A stretch of DNA of 44,149 bases from Nanoarchaeota archaeon SCGC AAA011-G17 (GCA_000402515.1 AQRL01000032.1:1-44149), one strand, 5' to 3'. Positions 16,150-24,634 are shown, counted from the first letter of the stretch. Notes: generated from the letters alone by a model not told the origin. Made by a program: numbers and translations.

Positions 16150-17370
16150 ATGGGAAAAATAAGCCCAGTATCAGCTAAATATATAGTACATGCTGGCATT
16201 CAAATTGATGGAGTTATAGACAGACCAGATGTTATTGGCGCTATTTTTGGGCAGACAGAGGGCTTGCTTGGCGCTGATTTAGAATTAAGAGAATTACAAA
16301 GAAGCGGAAGAATCGGCAGAATAGATGTAAATATCAATACACAATCCGGCAAGAGCCAGGGTGAAATCATAATTCCTAGTTCTTTGGACAAGGCTGAAAC
16401 AGCTATTATTGCAGCAGCTATTGAAACTATACAAAGGATAGGGCCATGCAATGCTAAAGTAAGAATTGAAAAGATTGAAGATGTCAGAGTAAGCAAGAGA
16501 AATTATGTTGTTGAAAGGGCTAAAGAGCTGTTAAAGATATTAACAGACAGTGTACTGCCTGATTCCCAGGAGATTACAGATGAGGTTGCCCAGTCTGTCA
16601 GGATGATGGAGATAAAGGAATATGGGAAGGACAGATTACCTGCTGGCCCGAATATTGAGGAAAGCGAAGAGGTTATAGTTGTTGAGGGAAGGGCAGATGT
16701 TCTTAATCTATTAAAAAACGGGATTAAGAATGTTGTTGGTATGAATGGAACAAATATGCCTCCAACTATAAAGGACTTAGCTGCTAAAAAGGTAATTATT
16801 TTATTTGTTGATGGAGACAGAGGGGGAGACCTGATAATCAAGGAAGTAACCGGCAGTGCAGAGATTGACTATGTTATTAAGGCCCCTGACGGAAAAGAAG
16901 TTGAAGAGCTTACCAAGAAAGAGATCCATAAGGCCTTAAGAGGCAGGGTAGCTATTGAGCAGGTTAAGATGGATATGAATGGCAATGGAAAGCCTGAAGA
17001 AAAAACAGTTACACAGCAACAAAAGGATATAAGGAGATTGGCAAGACCTGTAAACTCCTTTATCAGCAAGATTCCGAAAGAGAGATTAGACAGCTTTAGG
17101 AAAATGCTTGATGATTTAGTAGGAACAAGGGGGGCTTATATCCTGGATGAGAACCTTAATATTTTAGGAAAGGTACCGGTCAGTGAATTAATGGATACTC
17201 TGAAAAGCCTGAGATCAGTATATGCTGTTGTATTTGACGGGGTAATTACAAGAGACATTGTAATAAGCTCTGAAAGGTCTGAGGTTAATTATTTAGTTGC
17301 TATGGATTCAAGAATAAGACCAAGCGACACAAGAATTAACATCCTGACTAACAGTGATTTCCCAAGATAG
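16150..17370 (+). CDS. dnaG: Archaeal DnaG-type primase
   Basis: 406 residues. In archaea this bacterial-type TOPRIM primase homologue is mainly a component of the RNA exosome, with possible primase activity. The N-terminal region opens KYIVHAGIQIDGVIDRPDVI. The TOPRIM core at about 172-240 has VVVEGRADVLNLLKNGI (catalytic Glu) and IILFVDGDRGGDL (D-x-D). A helical C-terminal domain follows. The ATG has a strong ggggggag Shine-Dalgarno sequence, unlike most first genes here, so a leader is expected. The candidate RNA at 15921-15996 lies in that leader region. Confidence 0.95.
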   Translation: MGKISPVSAKYIVHAGIQIDGVIDRPDVIGAIFGQTEGLLGADLELRELQRSGRIGRIDVNINTQSGKSQGEIIIPSSLDKAETAIIAAAIETIQRIGPCNAKVRIEKIEDVRVSKRNYVVERAKELLKILTDSVLPDSQEITDEVAQSVRMMEIKEYGKDRLPAGPNIEESEEVIVVEGRADVLNLLKNGIKNVVGMNGTNMPPTIKDLAAKKVIILFVDGDRGGDLIIKEVTGSAEIDYVIKAPDGKEVEELTKKEIHKALRGRVAIEQVKMDMNGNGKPEEKTVTQQQKDIRRLARPVNSFISKIPKERLDSFRKMLDDLVGTRGAYILDENLNILGKVPVSELMDTLKSLRSVYAVVFDGVITRDIVISSERSEVNYLVAMDSRIRPSDTRINILTNSDFPR

Positions 17371-17406
17371 TAGTGCTTAAATAACCTTTTTCTTTTTTAT
17401 TTTTTT

Positions 17407-17769
17407 ATGATAGAAATAAAACATAATGATAATTTTTATAAACATTTTAAAGAGGGGTTTCTTCATATTGTTGGAAAAGAGGCAGTTGATAATGGGGAAG
17501 GACCAAACAAGCTATATTTAGGAAAGTTTTATTCTTGGTATTTTATTAAACTTAATGATTTAGGAGAAACAATGAATAATTTTTTTCCTTTTGCTTATCA
17601 TAAAGTTATTAATTCAAATTGCATAAAGGCAAGGGAAACATTAAATGGGGGATTAGAGGTAAAAATAGAAAGAGAGGAATTTGGATTAAAGTTTAAATCA
17701 AAGGCTGTTTTTTCTAAAAAAGAATATGATATTATAAGAGATTATATAGATGTATTAAAATTGGGTTAA
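17407..17769 (+). CDS. Hypothetical protein
   Basis: 120 residues, soluble, not recognised. Aromatic-rich N-terminal half (FYKHFKEGFLHIVG, then YLGKFYSWYFIKL), then a probable beta hairpin (GGLEVKIEREEFGLKFKSKAVF) and a C-terminal helix. It starts 36 bp after dnaG in A/T-rich DNA without a clear Shine-Dalgarno sequence. It may form a unit with the next gene. No function proposed. Confidence 0.55.
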   Translation: MIEIKHNDNFYKHFKEGFLHIVGKEAVDNGEGPNKLYLGKFYSWYFIKLNDLGETMNNFFPFAYHKVINSNCIKARETLNGGLEVKIEREEFGLKFKSKAVFSKKEYDIIRDYIDVLKLG

Positions 17770-17846
17770 TGCTTTAATCAATAGTGATTATACAGAACAA
17801 TAATTATTTTAAACTAATTCTTTTTTTATTTTATCATGACATTCAG

Positions 17847-18182
17847 ATGGGATGTTTTAATATTTCCAGAGGCGATACAGATAGATTTTATTGGGGGGAT
17901 GGAAAAAACTTTTTTGATTCAGAGCCATATTTTATTGATGGAGGAGATGTTTATATCGGATCTCAGTTAGTTGACCTATTAACATTGAGGTTGGAGGGGC
18001 ATGTTTCTTTTGCTCAAGCATATAAGCAACCATTATTAACAATTGAAAAATTATATCACCAAAATAAAGTTAGTACTACTGGATTTTTTAGAGAAAGAGA
18101 GAATACCAAAGGCAAAATTCAATTTTTAGAACAATTTTTAGATGAAACTAATAAAAGTGGGCATATGCCGAGAGAGAGATGA
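17847..18182 (+). CDS. Hypothetical protein
   Basis: 111 residues from the ATG at 17847 (MGCFNISRGDTDRFYWGDG). An upstream start at 17784 would add 21 hydrophobic residues that look like translated A/T-rich leader, though a signal anchor cannot be excluded. Acidic and aromatic N-terminal part (FFDSEPYFIDGGDVYIGSQL), helical C-terminal part. No family recognised. It lies just before the candidate RNA at 18252. Confidence 0.5.
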   Translation: MGCFNISRGDTDRFYWGDGKNFFDSEPYFIDGGDVYIGSQLVDLLTLRLEGHVSFAQAYKQPLLTIEKLYHQNKVSTTGFFRERENTKGKIQFLEQFLDETNKSGHMPRER

Positions 18183-18251
18183 TTGTTAAAAATGACAGAT
18201 TAAGATTAAAATTACTTGAGAAACATTATAAAAACAATGTTGAAGTTTATG

Positions 18252-18360
18252 CTCTCAAAAAATAATTTGAGAGTGCTGGTGCAACCCTTATGCATATCCG
18301 AGGATAAACAAAAAGTTCGCATAAAATTTAACTAACGGAGTCTAAATAGGAATGCACCAC
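18252..18360 (+). ncRNA. Candidate structured RNA with a three-way junction
   Basis: A perfect 8-bp hairpin (ctctcaaa/tttgagag, 18252-18273) is followed by a region closed by tggtgca (18277-18283) with tgcacca (18353-18359), possibly extended by cc (18285-18286) with gg (18349-18350). Two arms lie inside: ttatgc/gcataa (18288-18293 and 18319-18324), capped by a tatc-cgag-gata hairpin, and atttaact/agt-c-taaat (18326-18347) with a bulged C. A TATA-like cattataaaaa at 18224-18234 would place the transcript start at the first hairpin. No protein-coding frame fits. It matches no RNA family I can name; box C/D motifs and tRNA loops are absent. The next gene has its own promoter, so this is probably a free RNA. 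Confidence 0.55.
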
Positions 18361-18407
18361 CGCTAATTTGAGTTAAGTTTAAATATTAATTAACTTTTTA
18401 TTATACT

Positions 18408-18863
18408 ATGAGAAAAGAGGTCTGGTTTGCAATTATTGGTATTATTATCATTATTTTTGGTTTCTGGTATTTTTTCAGAACAAAAAGCTGTGATGCTGAT
18501 TATTGTTTTGAAGAGGCTGCGAGAGACTGCAGCAAGACCAAAATAACTATAACTGATGAAGATGGGAGTACATTCTATAGAATTATGGGAAAAGAGGGGG
18601 ATAACTGCAGACTGTATATTCAGATTAAGACAATGACTGGGTTAAATGAAGAGAACACTAAATTATTTACAGATGCTGACATGACCTGCGACATTCCAAT
18701 GGCAGATTTTGGAAGAATGAAGATGGCTGAGATGATGGATAATTTAGATTACTGCCATGGAAGATTAAAGGAGGCAATTCTTGAGGTTACTTTAAAACAA
18801 TTATACGGGTTAGTAACAAGAGATATGGGCAATGTTTTGAAAGAGATTAATAAGGTTGTTTAA
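18408..18863 (+). CDS. Membrane-anchored protein with a cysteine-containing ectodomain
   Basis: 151 residues. One N-terminal helix (about 5-23, VWFAIIGIIIIIFGFWYFF) anchors a small domain, probably extracytoplasmic, with six cysteines (SCDADYCFEEAARDC, DNCRLY, MTCDIP, DYCHGR) that may form disulfides. A TATA-like gtttaaatatta lies about 25-30 nt before the ATG. Its last 4 bp overlap the convergent SpoIIM-like gene. Not recognised beyond this architecture. Confidence 0.7.
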   Translation: MRKEVWFAIIGIIIIIFGFWYFFRTKSCDADYCFEEAARDCSKTKITITDEDGSTFYRIMGKEGDNCRLYIQIKTMTGLNEENTKLFTDADMTCDIPMADFGRMKMAEMMDNLDYCHGRLKEAILEVTLKQLYGLVTRDMGNVLKEINKVV

Positions 18864-19456
18864 AAGCTATAAATTAGTATAACTACTGCTTCTATTATAG
18901 CTGCTATAAACAATAGCGGAAGAATAACAGAGGTAAAAACAATTAAAGATTCCTTGTAGGCTCTTATAACATTTTTTATTCTATCTTTTTTTAAAACGGA
19001 GATAAAAATCATCAGCCCTAGTGAGGAAGATAAAATAAACGCGGGTATTTCAAATAAGCTGTGCGGTAAAAAACTCCATAAAGCATAATAAACTCCTTTA
19101 TCAATCACTGAGCTCACTAAACTATAACTGCTTGATATTCCACCACTGATAATATAAAAAACAGGTATAATTCCTAATACACTCCCCGTTACAATCCTAA
19201 ATAAAGAGGCAATAATATTATGGGAAAATATGTATATGAAATTCCCAATGAATGTGTCTTTAACCATGGTTGTCTTAAAGAATTCATCATAGGCTTGTTT
19301 AGCATCTTCAGAGGAAAAAGAATTTGTGTAGGTCATGCTGTTGTAAATTAATCCACTAACTAAAACCAAAATATACAGTGCTGTAAGAGCAAGAATTATT
19401 TTTTTATTTCTTTTAATTATTTCAAATGATTGGTGATAATATCCTTTTATTGTCAT
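18860..19456 (-). CDS. SpoIIM/DUF95-like membrane protein
   Basis: 198 residues with five or six membrane helices. The signature of the SpoIIM (DUF95) family is visible: IFSHNIIASLFRIVTGSVLGIIP near 88-110, then LPHSLFEIPAFILSSSLGL near 133-151, where a conserved proline-histidine and glutamate sit at the membrane edge. The bacterial namesake acts in engulfment during sporulation; in archaea the family is widespread and its role is unknown. It is transcribed after the small gene upstream (2 bp gap) and possibly after the SRP RNA. Confidence 0.8.
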   Translation of the reverse strand: MTIKGYYHQSFEIIKRNKKIILALTALYILVLVSGLIYNSMTYTNSFSSEDAKQAYDEFFKTTMVKDTFIGNFIYIFSHNIIASLFRIVTGSVLGIIPVFYIISGGISSSYSLVSSVIDKGVYYALWSFLPHSLFEIPAFILSSSLGLMIFISVLKKDRIKNVIRAYKESLIVFTSVILPLLFIAAIIEAVVILIYSF

Positions 19457-19458
19457 TT

Positions 19459-19770
19459 TTAATTTAAAGATTCTAAATATTGCTTAACTCTATTATTAAA
19501 TGATTCTTCTGCCTTTTTTACCTCTTCTTCGCTAAATTTTCTTTTATTATATCCTTTGGGATCAGCATTTATCTCGAAACTTACTCTTCTTCGATCTATT
19601 ACAAACTTGGATTCTCCTGACCATTTAGAACCAGCACGATATTCATAATGCCCCCCTTTGTTTAGATAGGATTCTACTTGATCTACTCTTGGTGCTTTAT
19701 AAATTATCGGACCAAATTCTTCTTTGTATATACCAAACAAATCGTCTATAATTTTTTGGGTTAATTTCAT
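19459..19770 (-). CDS. Hypothetical protein directly downstream of SRP RNA
   Basis: 103 residues, soluble and charged. The middle (GGHYEYRAGSKWSGESKFVI) is probably beta-stranded, followed by a lysine/glutamate-rich helix (RKFSEEEVKKAEESFNNRV). The ATG lies 14 nt after the 3' end of the SRP RNA on the same strand, so read-through transcription is likely. No family recognised. Confidence 0.6.
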   Translation of the reverse strand: MKLTQKIIDDLFGIYKEEFGPIIYKAPRVDQVESYLNKGGHYEYRAGSKWSGESKFVIDRRRVSFEINADPKGYNKRKFSEEEVKKAEESFNNRVKQYLESLN

Positions 19771-19783
19771 TTTAAAAATAAAT

Positions 19784-20054
19784 TGTAGGCGTGCCCAGGA
19801 TGGATATTAGGATTAAATAATAGTTTACCCTGATATCTTCTCAATTCTGCGACCCTATAAACGCCAAGGATCATGATTAGAGCTGCTGTATTCCTACCCT
19901 GACTCGATTCACATAATATTGACCTTATAGGACAGAATCTCAGCGTTGATACCAAGACTATCAGATAAACCTAGTACCTCTCACTGAGCTTCGACTCCAC
20001 CGTGAAGCCCGTTTGTGGTGACAACGAAGGGCTAACTCGCCAGTCTAGCCTACA
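19784..20054 (-). ncRNA. 7S signal recognition particle RNA
   Basis: RNA scaffold of the archaeal SRP. The ends pair as helix 1 (minus-strand tgtaggc from 20054 with gcctaca ending at 19784). The hallmark of helix 8 lies at 19880-19905 on the minus strand: gtcaggg, then taggaat, then acagcagctc, i.e. the gucaGG...GGAA...AGCAGC core that binds SRP54. The 5' domain carries compact helices ending in gcccttcg and cacggtgga. The 271-nt length is near the usual 300. A TATA-like ctttaaaaac (minus, 20075-20085) lies about 25 nt upstream. An ORF read through this region on the same strand is spurious. Confidence 0.92.
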
Positions 20055-20120
20055 GAAAAAGGGGTAATTTTGTGGTTTTTAAAGGTTACTTTTAAAAATC
20101 TGATTATTTATGCTGTTATT

Positions 20121-20750
20121 ATGAAAAAAGAAAGCAGAAAATGGTTTGACCAAGTATATGAATTTACTGAAGGCATTTTGCCTTTTGGATTTGCTACAGG
20201 TATTCCAACTATAGAAGAAATTAAGATGATGACAAGAGAATTATATGATGAAGGAACTATACAAAAAATGCAGGAAAAATTCAATTATTTTTTTAAAAAA
20301 CATCCCTCAGAAGAAGATTTTCTAGAAGAAAAAAAGAGAGTAATCAAGAGTTTATTACCTGAATTAACAAAAAGATTGCCTTTTATTGATTCAGTAATTA
20401 TGTTTGGTAGGTTAGTTGGAGATATAGATATAGGTCTTATAGCTGATTATAATGATATTGAAGATAGTGTCATCTCAGAATTAAGAAGGGATAAAAAAAT
20501 GTTTAGAAAATACCCAATTGTAGATTGGAATGCTATGGATTATTTTATTTCTCGCACTGGAGAAGATTTTTGCAAGAAACTTATTAATTCACGGTTAATT
20601 GCTGAGCGGAGAGATCTTTTTTCTCCTTGTGAATATTGTTATGTTAGAAGTACAATCGACAATGCAGTAGTTTTATGGGGAAATGAAAATATTATTTATT
20701 CTATGATTGGTACTTTAGATAAAAAAATGATAGAATCGATTAATTTTTGA
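20121..20750 (+). CDS. Nucleotidyltransferase-like protein
   Basis: 209 residues from the ATG at 20121; a further in-frame start at 20070 adds 17 unlikely residues, and a TATA-like tttaaaaatc (20091-20100) suits the later start. The centre, VIMFGRLVGDIDIGLIADY (about 117-135), resembles the G-S/D-x-D core of the MNT/Pol-beta nucleotidyltransferase fold, with the serine replaced by arginine. Catalysis is therefore uncertain. Basic, helical N-terminal region; a C-terminal SPCEYCYVRS pair of cysteines. It is divergent from the SRP RNA and is followed by a toxin-antitoxin locus. Confidence 0.45.
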   Translation: MKKESRKWFDQVYEFTEGILPFGFATGIPTIEEIKMMTRELYDEGTIQKMQEKFNYFFKKHPSEEDFLEEKKRVIKSLLPELTKRLPFIDSVIMFGRLVGDIDIGLIADYNDIEDSVISELRRDKKMFRKYPIVDWNAMDYFISRTGEDFCKKLINSRLIAERRDLFSPCEYCYVRSTIDNAVVLWGNENIIYSMIGTLDKKMIESINF

Positions 20751-20770
20751 ACACGATAGAAAGGCTTAAA

Positions 20771-20806
20771 TATAATAAAACATAATGATTTATAATAAAA
20801 CATAAT
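20771..20806. promoter_or_regulatory. Direct-repeat operator of TA locus 3
   Basis: Two perfect copies of tataataaaacataat spaced 20 bp apart (20771-20786, 20791-20806), about two helical turns, ending four bases before the antitoxin ATG. The repeats overlap the TATA-like region (ttaaatataata), so binding of the antitoxin would block transcription. Leaderless start likely. Confidence 0.6.
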
Positions 20807-20809
20807 AAA

Positions 20810-21037
20810 ATGGTGCAAAATATATTTAATATAGGGGAAAGGGAAGACCGAGTTTTAAATATTGTCAAGGCTAAATTCGGCCTTAAAAATAAAAGCGAGG
20901 CAGTTGCTCTAATCACAAAGGCTTATGAAGAGAGTTTTTTGGAACCGGAATTGAGGCCTGAGTATAAAAAGAAATTGCTAAATATTATGAAAGGAAAACA
21001 TCTTTCTCGAGAAGAATTTGAAAAAACGGTGGGATAG
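20810..21037 (+). CDS. Antitoxin of TA locus 3
   Basis: 75 residues. The N-terminal half (EDRVLNIVKAKFGLKNKSEAVALITKAYEESFL) fits a ribbon-helix-helix type fold; the C-terminal ELRPEYKKKLLNIMKGKHLS resembles the antitoxin of locus 2 (EARKEYIERLDKIRKGKFVR). The stop codon directly abuts the toxin ATG. Direct repeats upstream suggest autoregulation. Confidence 0.75.
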   Translation: MVQNIFNIGEREDRVLNIVKAKFGLKNKSEAVALITKAYEESFLEPELRPEYKKKLLNIMKGKHLSREEFEKTVG

Positions 21038-21301
21038 ATGTATAGTGATAAATACAGTGAAGAGATAACTAAAAAATTGGCTAAATTAAAGAAAAAAGAT
21101 GTCCAACATTATCAAACTGTCCGCAAGAAAATGGATTGGATTTTAGAGCATCCAGAACATGAATATAAATTTCTTGGTTATGAAATGAAGGGAGTGCAAA
21201 GAATTCATATTGGACATTTTGTGCTAACTTTCATAATAGACCATTCAAATAAAATAATTTCTTTTGAAGACTATGACCATCACGACAAGATTTATTATTA
21301 G
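21038..21301 (+). CDS. RelE-family toxin, locus 3
   Basis: 87 residues with the same plan as the locus 2 toxin: SEEITKKLAKLKKKDVQHY helix, KFLGYEMKGVQRIHIGHF basic core and EDYDHHDKIYY ending. The HHD ending is shared by all three RelE-like proteins of this window. Expected to be an mRNA interferase neutralised by the abutting antitoxin. Confidence 0.85.
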   Translation: MYSDKYSEEITKKLAKLKKKDVQHYQTVRKKMDWILEHPEHEYKFLGYEMKGVQRIHIGHFVLTFIIDHSNKIISFEDYDHHDKIYY

Positions 21302-21377
21302 GTTGTAATCTCTAAACCTTCTTTAATTAAAAAATTGCTTAAAAAAGATAAAATAAGAACAACTACAAAGAAAAATT

Positions 21378-21704
21378 TTATTGAACAATCACTTTTCCCT
21401 TCATTGATGGATGGATGCTGCAATGATAATCATACTCTCCGACTTTATCAAAGGTAAAGCTAAACTCATCTCCCTTGTTCATCACCTTACTTTCAAATAA
21501 TCCCTGTGAGACAATAGTATGTGCAGTATTATCATTATGCTTCCATGTTACTGCTGTTCCTTTTGTTATAGTTAATTCTGAGGGCTCAAAAACAAAGTTA
21601 GCTATTGTTATTGTATTACCTGCGCCCTGTGTTGTTTTTTCTGAACCATAAGAGCAGCCGCTAATTAACAAGATAAGAATAATCAATAAACCTCTTTTTA
21701 TCAT
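21378..21704 (-). CDS. Cupredoxin lipoprotein
   Basis: 108 residues. Lipoprotein signal with lipobox ISGC (cysteine near residue 17) and a plastocyanin/amicyanin-like domain at about 32-108. The type 1 copper ligands are all present: His in NTAHTIV, then Cys, His and Met in YHCSIHPSMKG. It probably carries electrons or stores copper at the outer face of the membrane. A single gene; no oxidase or reductase partner nearby. Confidence 0.9.
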   Translation of the reverse strand: MIKRGLLIILILLISGCSYGSEKTTQGAGNTITIANFVFEPSELTITKGTAVTWKHNDNTAHTIVSQGLFESKVMNKGDEFSFTFDKVGEYDYHCSIHPSMKGKVIVQ

Positions 21705-21735
21705 TCTCTTCTGATAGAACGGGATTATTTAAACT

Positions 21736-22638
21736 TTATGTTTGAATGTTTAATTCTTCTTTTAGAGCAAGCTCAGAGCCAATGCCCTGACCCATTGCAT
21801 AGAAGATTTTTGAAGAAAATTTTTGCAGCAAGTCAAGGATTGATTCTTTCTTCTTATATTCAACCAGGTTTTCATCTTTTATTTTTCCAAGCTCTTTTGC
21901 TTTTTTTATTGCAAGGTCTCTTCCACCAAGCTCATCCACAAGATTAAGCTGCTTTGCTTCTATTCCAAGATAAAAGGAGGCTTTTCTGATTTCATTTATC
22001 TGCTCTTTGTTTAGCCTTCTGTTTTTTGCCACATCCTGGATAAATACTTCCTGAATTAAATTTAACTTTTGCTGCAGCAATGCCCTTTCTTCTGCTGTTA
22101 ACTCCCGGTATGGTGTTCCCATATCTTTGTATTCTCCTGCTGTAAGCGACTCATATTTCACATCATATCTTTTTAATAATCCTGATAAATCAAGATAAGA
22201 GCCTATTACTCCAACTGAGCCTGTTATTGATAATGGGTCTGCAACTATATAATCTGCTGAGGATGCAATCCAGTATGCGCCTGATGCACCGACCTCCCTG
22301 ATTAGTGCTATTGCAGGCTTTTTTGCTTTCTTAACTGCCTGAACAATCTCTCTTGATGCTACAGGACCTCCACCACCGCTGTTTATATCCAAGATAATTG
22401 CTTTTATTCCTGAATTTTTTTCTGCACTTTCAATATCACTTACAATTGCTGAAGAAGATAATGATGACTGGATTAGTGAGTTTGAGCTGTCTACTGATAT
22501 TGGACTATGAATCTCTATAATTGCTATCCCCTCTGACACCATTTCTGTATCTGAAAATATTGAAAAGGATTTTGACAATAGAAAGGCAACCAGCCATAAA
22601 AGTACAATTGTCCAGATTATTGTTTTTAGCTTTCCCAT
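21736..22638 (-). CDS. sppA: Signal peptide peptidase SppA-like (S49) protease
   Basis: 300 residues. An N-terminal membrane anchor (about 8-26) is followed by the S49 peptidase domain, which degrades cleaved signal peptides or membrane proteins. Visible: INSGGGGPVASREI near 107-120, the serine in GASGAYWIASSADYI near 143-157, SITGSVGVIGSY, and the lysine in TAGEYKDMGTPYRE near 186-199, the Ser/Lys dyad. Short, single-domain form as in many archaea and Bacillus SppA. It lies one base after the RDD gene, so the two form an operon. Confidence 0.93.
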   Translation of the reverse strand: MGKLKTIIWTIVLLWLVAFLLSKSFSIFSDTEMVSEGIAIIEIHSPISVDSSNSLIQSSLSSSAIVSDIESAEKNSGIKAIILDINSGGGGPVASREIVQAVKKAKKPAIALIREVGASGAYWIASSADYIVADPLSITGSVGVIGSYLDLSGLLKRYDVKYESLTAGEYKDMGTPYRELTAEERALLQQKLNLIQEVFIQDVAKNRRLNKEQINEIRKASFYLGIEAKQLNLVDELGGRDLAIKKAKELGKIKDENLVEYKKKESILDLLQKFSSKIFYAMGQGIGSELALKEELNIQT

Positions 22639-22639
22639 T

Positions 22640-23065
22640 TTAGATTGTCATTGTCTGAGATAATCTCTCTGTTAATCTCTGATTTTTATCGCTCTTGAAG
22701 ATGAATATTGAATCCAGCAATAATAATATTAACGAAAACTTTGTAATATTCCTTAATAAGGCTTGTGAAAAATTATATCTTTTTGTCAATGGCATTACTG
22801 AGATTCCCATGATCAAACTACCCAAGGTCTGCTGAATTTTGAATTCCAAAACAGCCCAGTATAAGATTGCAAATATTCCCGAAATAAAAATTATTAACAT
22901 AACCTTTGCTGAAAACATTAAGGTTAGCGCTGTGTAAATCTCAGAAAAATTCGTTGGTATTAGTGACGCCATTAATGATTTAAATGGAGAGACAATTATT
23001 AAATTAACAATTGCAAGGTCAATCAGATAGGCGATTATTCTTTTGTATAAAGGTGCTGGCTGCAT
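22640..23065 (-). CDS. RDD family membrane protein
   Basis: 141 residues. It has the RDD pattern: a short cytoplasmic start (APLYKRIIAYLIDLAIVNLI, with the Arg and Asp of the first helix), two further helices, and QTLGSLIMGISVMP near 94-107 before a last helix. RDD proteins are small membrane proteins, some linked to ion transport; their function is mostly unknown. First gene of a two-gene operon with sppA. Confidence 0.85.
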   Translation of the reverse strand: MQPAPLYKRIIAYLIDLAIVNLIIVSPFKSLMASLIPTNFSEIYTALTLMFSAKVMLIIFISGIFAILYWAVLEFKIQQTLGSLIMGISVMPLTKRYNFSQALLRNITKFSLILLLLDSIFIFKSDKNQRLTERLSQTMTI

Positions 23066-23116
23066 TATTAGATAAAATAGGAAGTAATTTATAAGTGTTT
23101 TTGTTTATGGAAAGAT

Positions 23117-24634
23117 ATGATTAGCAATGTTAAGCAATATTTAGAAGATGAAAAAATAGTAAAAACAAAGCCGGGAAGAACTTTGTCCGGTGTTGCTCCT
23201 GTTGCTGTGATGACCAAACCTGGAACTTGTAAGCATATAAAAAAAGGAATTGGCCCCTGCACAATGTGCCCTGGCGGCTTGAATTCTGTTTTTGGAAACA
23301 CTCCTCAAAGCTATACTGGAAATGAACCTGCTTCAATGAGGGGCAAGAGGAATAAATATGACCCGTATTTACAGATATTTAATAGATTAGAGCAGTATAT
23401 ATTATTAGGGCATAATGTTGAAAAGATTGAGCTGATTGTAATGGGGGGAAGCTTTCTTGATTTCAATAAAAAATACAGAGAGGAATTCATCACTTACTGC
23501 TTCAAGGCATTAAATGATTTTGGAAAGATATTTTTCAAAAAGAAATTTGATTTTAAAAAATTCAAGAAATTCTTTGAACTGCCATGCGATGATATTGGAG
23601 AGCTTAAAAGAATAAATAGACTGCAGAAGAGAATTTTAAAATTAAAGGGAAAAAGCTCATTAGAGAAAGAACAAAAAAGAAATGAAAAAAACAGATTGAG
23701 GGCAGTTGCTTTATGTGTTGAATCAAGACCTGATATTACAATTAATGACGGAAAGGAATTATTAAGGCTTGGAGTTACCAGGGTTGAAATAGGAATACAA
23801 AGCTTGTATGATTCTGTTTTAGATAAAATAAACAGAGGGCATAAGGTTGGCGATTCTATAAAATGCCTAAAGATGCTGAGAGAGCTGGGATTTAAGGTTT
23901 CTGTGCATTATATGGTTGGACTGCCTGGAAGCTCCAAGAAAATGGACCTGGATGGATTTAAAAAATTATTTTCTGATGAGAATTTTAAACCTGACATGCT
24001 GAAGATTTATCCGTGCATTGTTATGAAGGGGACCAAATTAGAGGAAGAATATCTTAATGGAAAATATAAACCAATGAGCAATTTGGAAGCTGCTGAACTT
24101 ATTGCTGAGATGAAAAGAATAATTCCAGAGTATTGCAGAGTGCAGAGAATACAAAGGGACATTACAAAAGGGATTATTGCCGGAGTAGACAAAAGCAATC
24201 TGAGACAGGATGTAAAAAAAATAATGAAAGAAAGAAATTGGGAATGCAGATGCATAAGGTGCAGAGAGATTGGAAGAGCAAATAAAATTGGGAAAGAAAA
24301 ATTAGAGGTTATTGAGTATAATGCAAACAATAATAAGGAATTCTTTATTCAGATTACAAAGGGAGGATTAATAGGATTCTGCAGGCTAAGATTTGTAAAT
24401 GAGCACGGGATTGTAAGAGAGCTGCATGTATATGGTGAGAGTGCTGAGCTTGGAAAAAAAGGAAAAATACAGCACAGGGGTTATGGAAAGCTGTTAATGA
24501 AGAAGGCTGAAGAGATCTGCAGGAAGAATAAGAAAAAAAAATTATTGGTTATTTCTGGTGTTGGAGCTAAAATGTATTATAAAAAATTAGGATATAAAAA
24601 AGACGGATATTATATGTCTAAAACTTTTTCCTGA
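23117..24634 (+). CDS. elp3: Elp3-family tRNA uridine(34) acetyltransferase
   Basis: 505 residues. Elp3 makes the cm5U-type modification of wobble uridine in tRNA. The radical-SAM part has its cysteines in CKHIKKGIGPCTMCPGG (C-x9-C-x2-C) near 36-52, then SYTGNEPASMRGKRNKYDPY and IELIVMGGSFL. The C-terminal GNAT acetyltransferase domain spans about 400-505 (VRELHVYGESAELG, HRGYGKLLMKKAEE, YYKKLGYKKDGYYM). Archaea use this single protein without the other Elongator subunits. Its 3' end overlaps the convergent surface-protein gene by 17 bp. Confidence 0.96.
   Translation: MISNVKQYLEDEKIVKTKPGRTLSGVAPVAVMTKPGTCKHIKKGIGPCTMCPGGLNSVFGNTPQSYTGNEPASMRGKRNKYDPYLQIFNRLEQYILLGHNVEKIELIVMGGSFLDFNKKYREEFITYCFKALNDFGKIFFKKKFDFKKFKKFFELPCDDIGELKRINRLQKRILKLKGKSSLEKEQKRNEKNRLRAVALCVESRPDITINDGKELLRLGVTRVEIGIQSLYDSVLDKINRGHKVGDSIKCLKMLRELGFKVSVHYMVGLPGSSKKMDLDGFKKLFSDENFKPDMLKIYPCIVMKGTKLEEEYLNGKYKPMSNLEAAELIAEMKRIIPEYCRVQRIQRDITKGIIAGVDKSNLRQDVKKIMKERNWECRCIRCREIGRANKIGKEKLEVIEYNANNNKEFFIQITKGGLIGFCRLRFVNEHGIVRELHVYGESAELGKKGKIQHRGYGKLLMKKAEEICRKNKKKKLLVISGVGAKMYYKKLGYKKDGYYMSKTFS

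Noticed and set aside
19767-19955. Open frame on the minus strand over the SRP RNA
   Set aside because: It lies within the folded 7S RNA with its conserved helix 8 and has no protein-like features.
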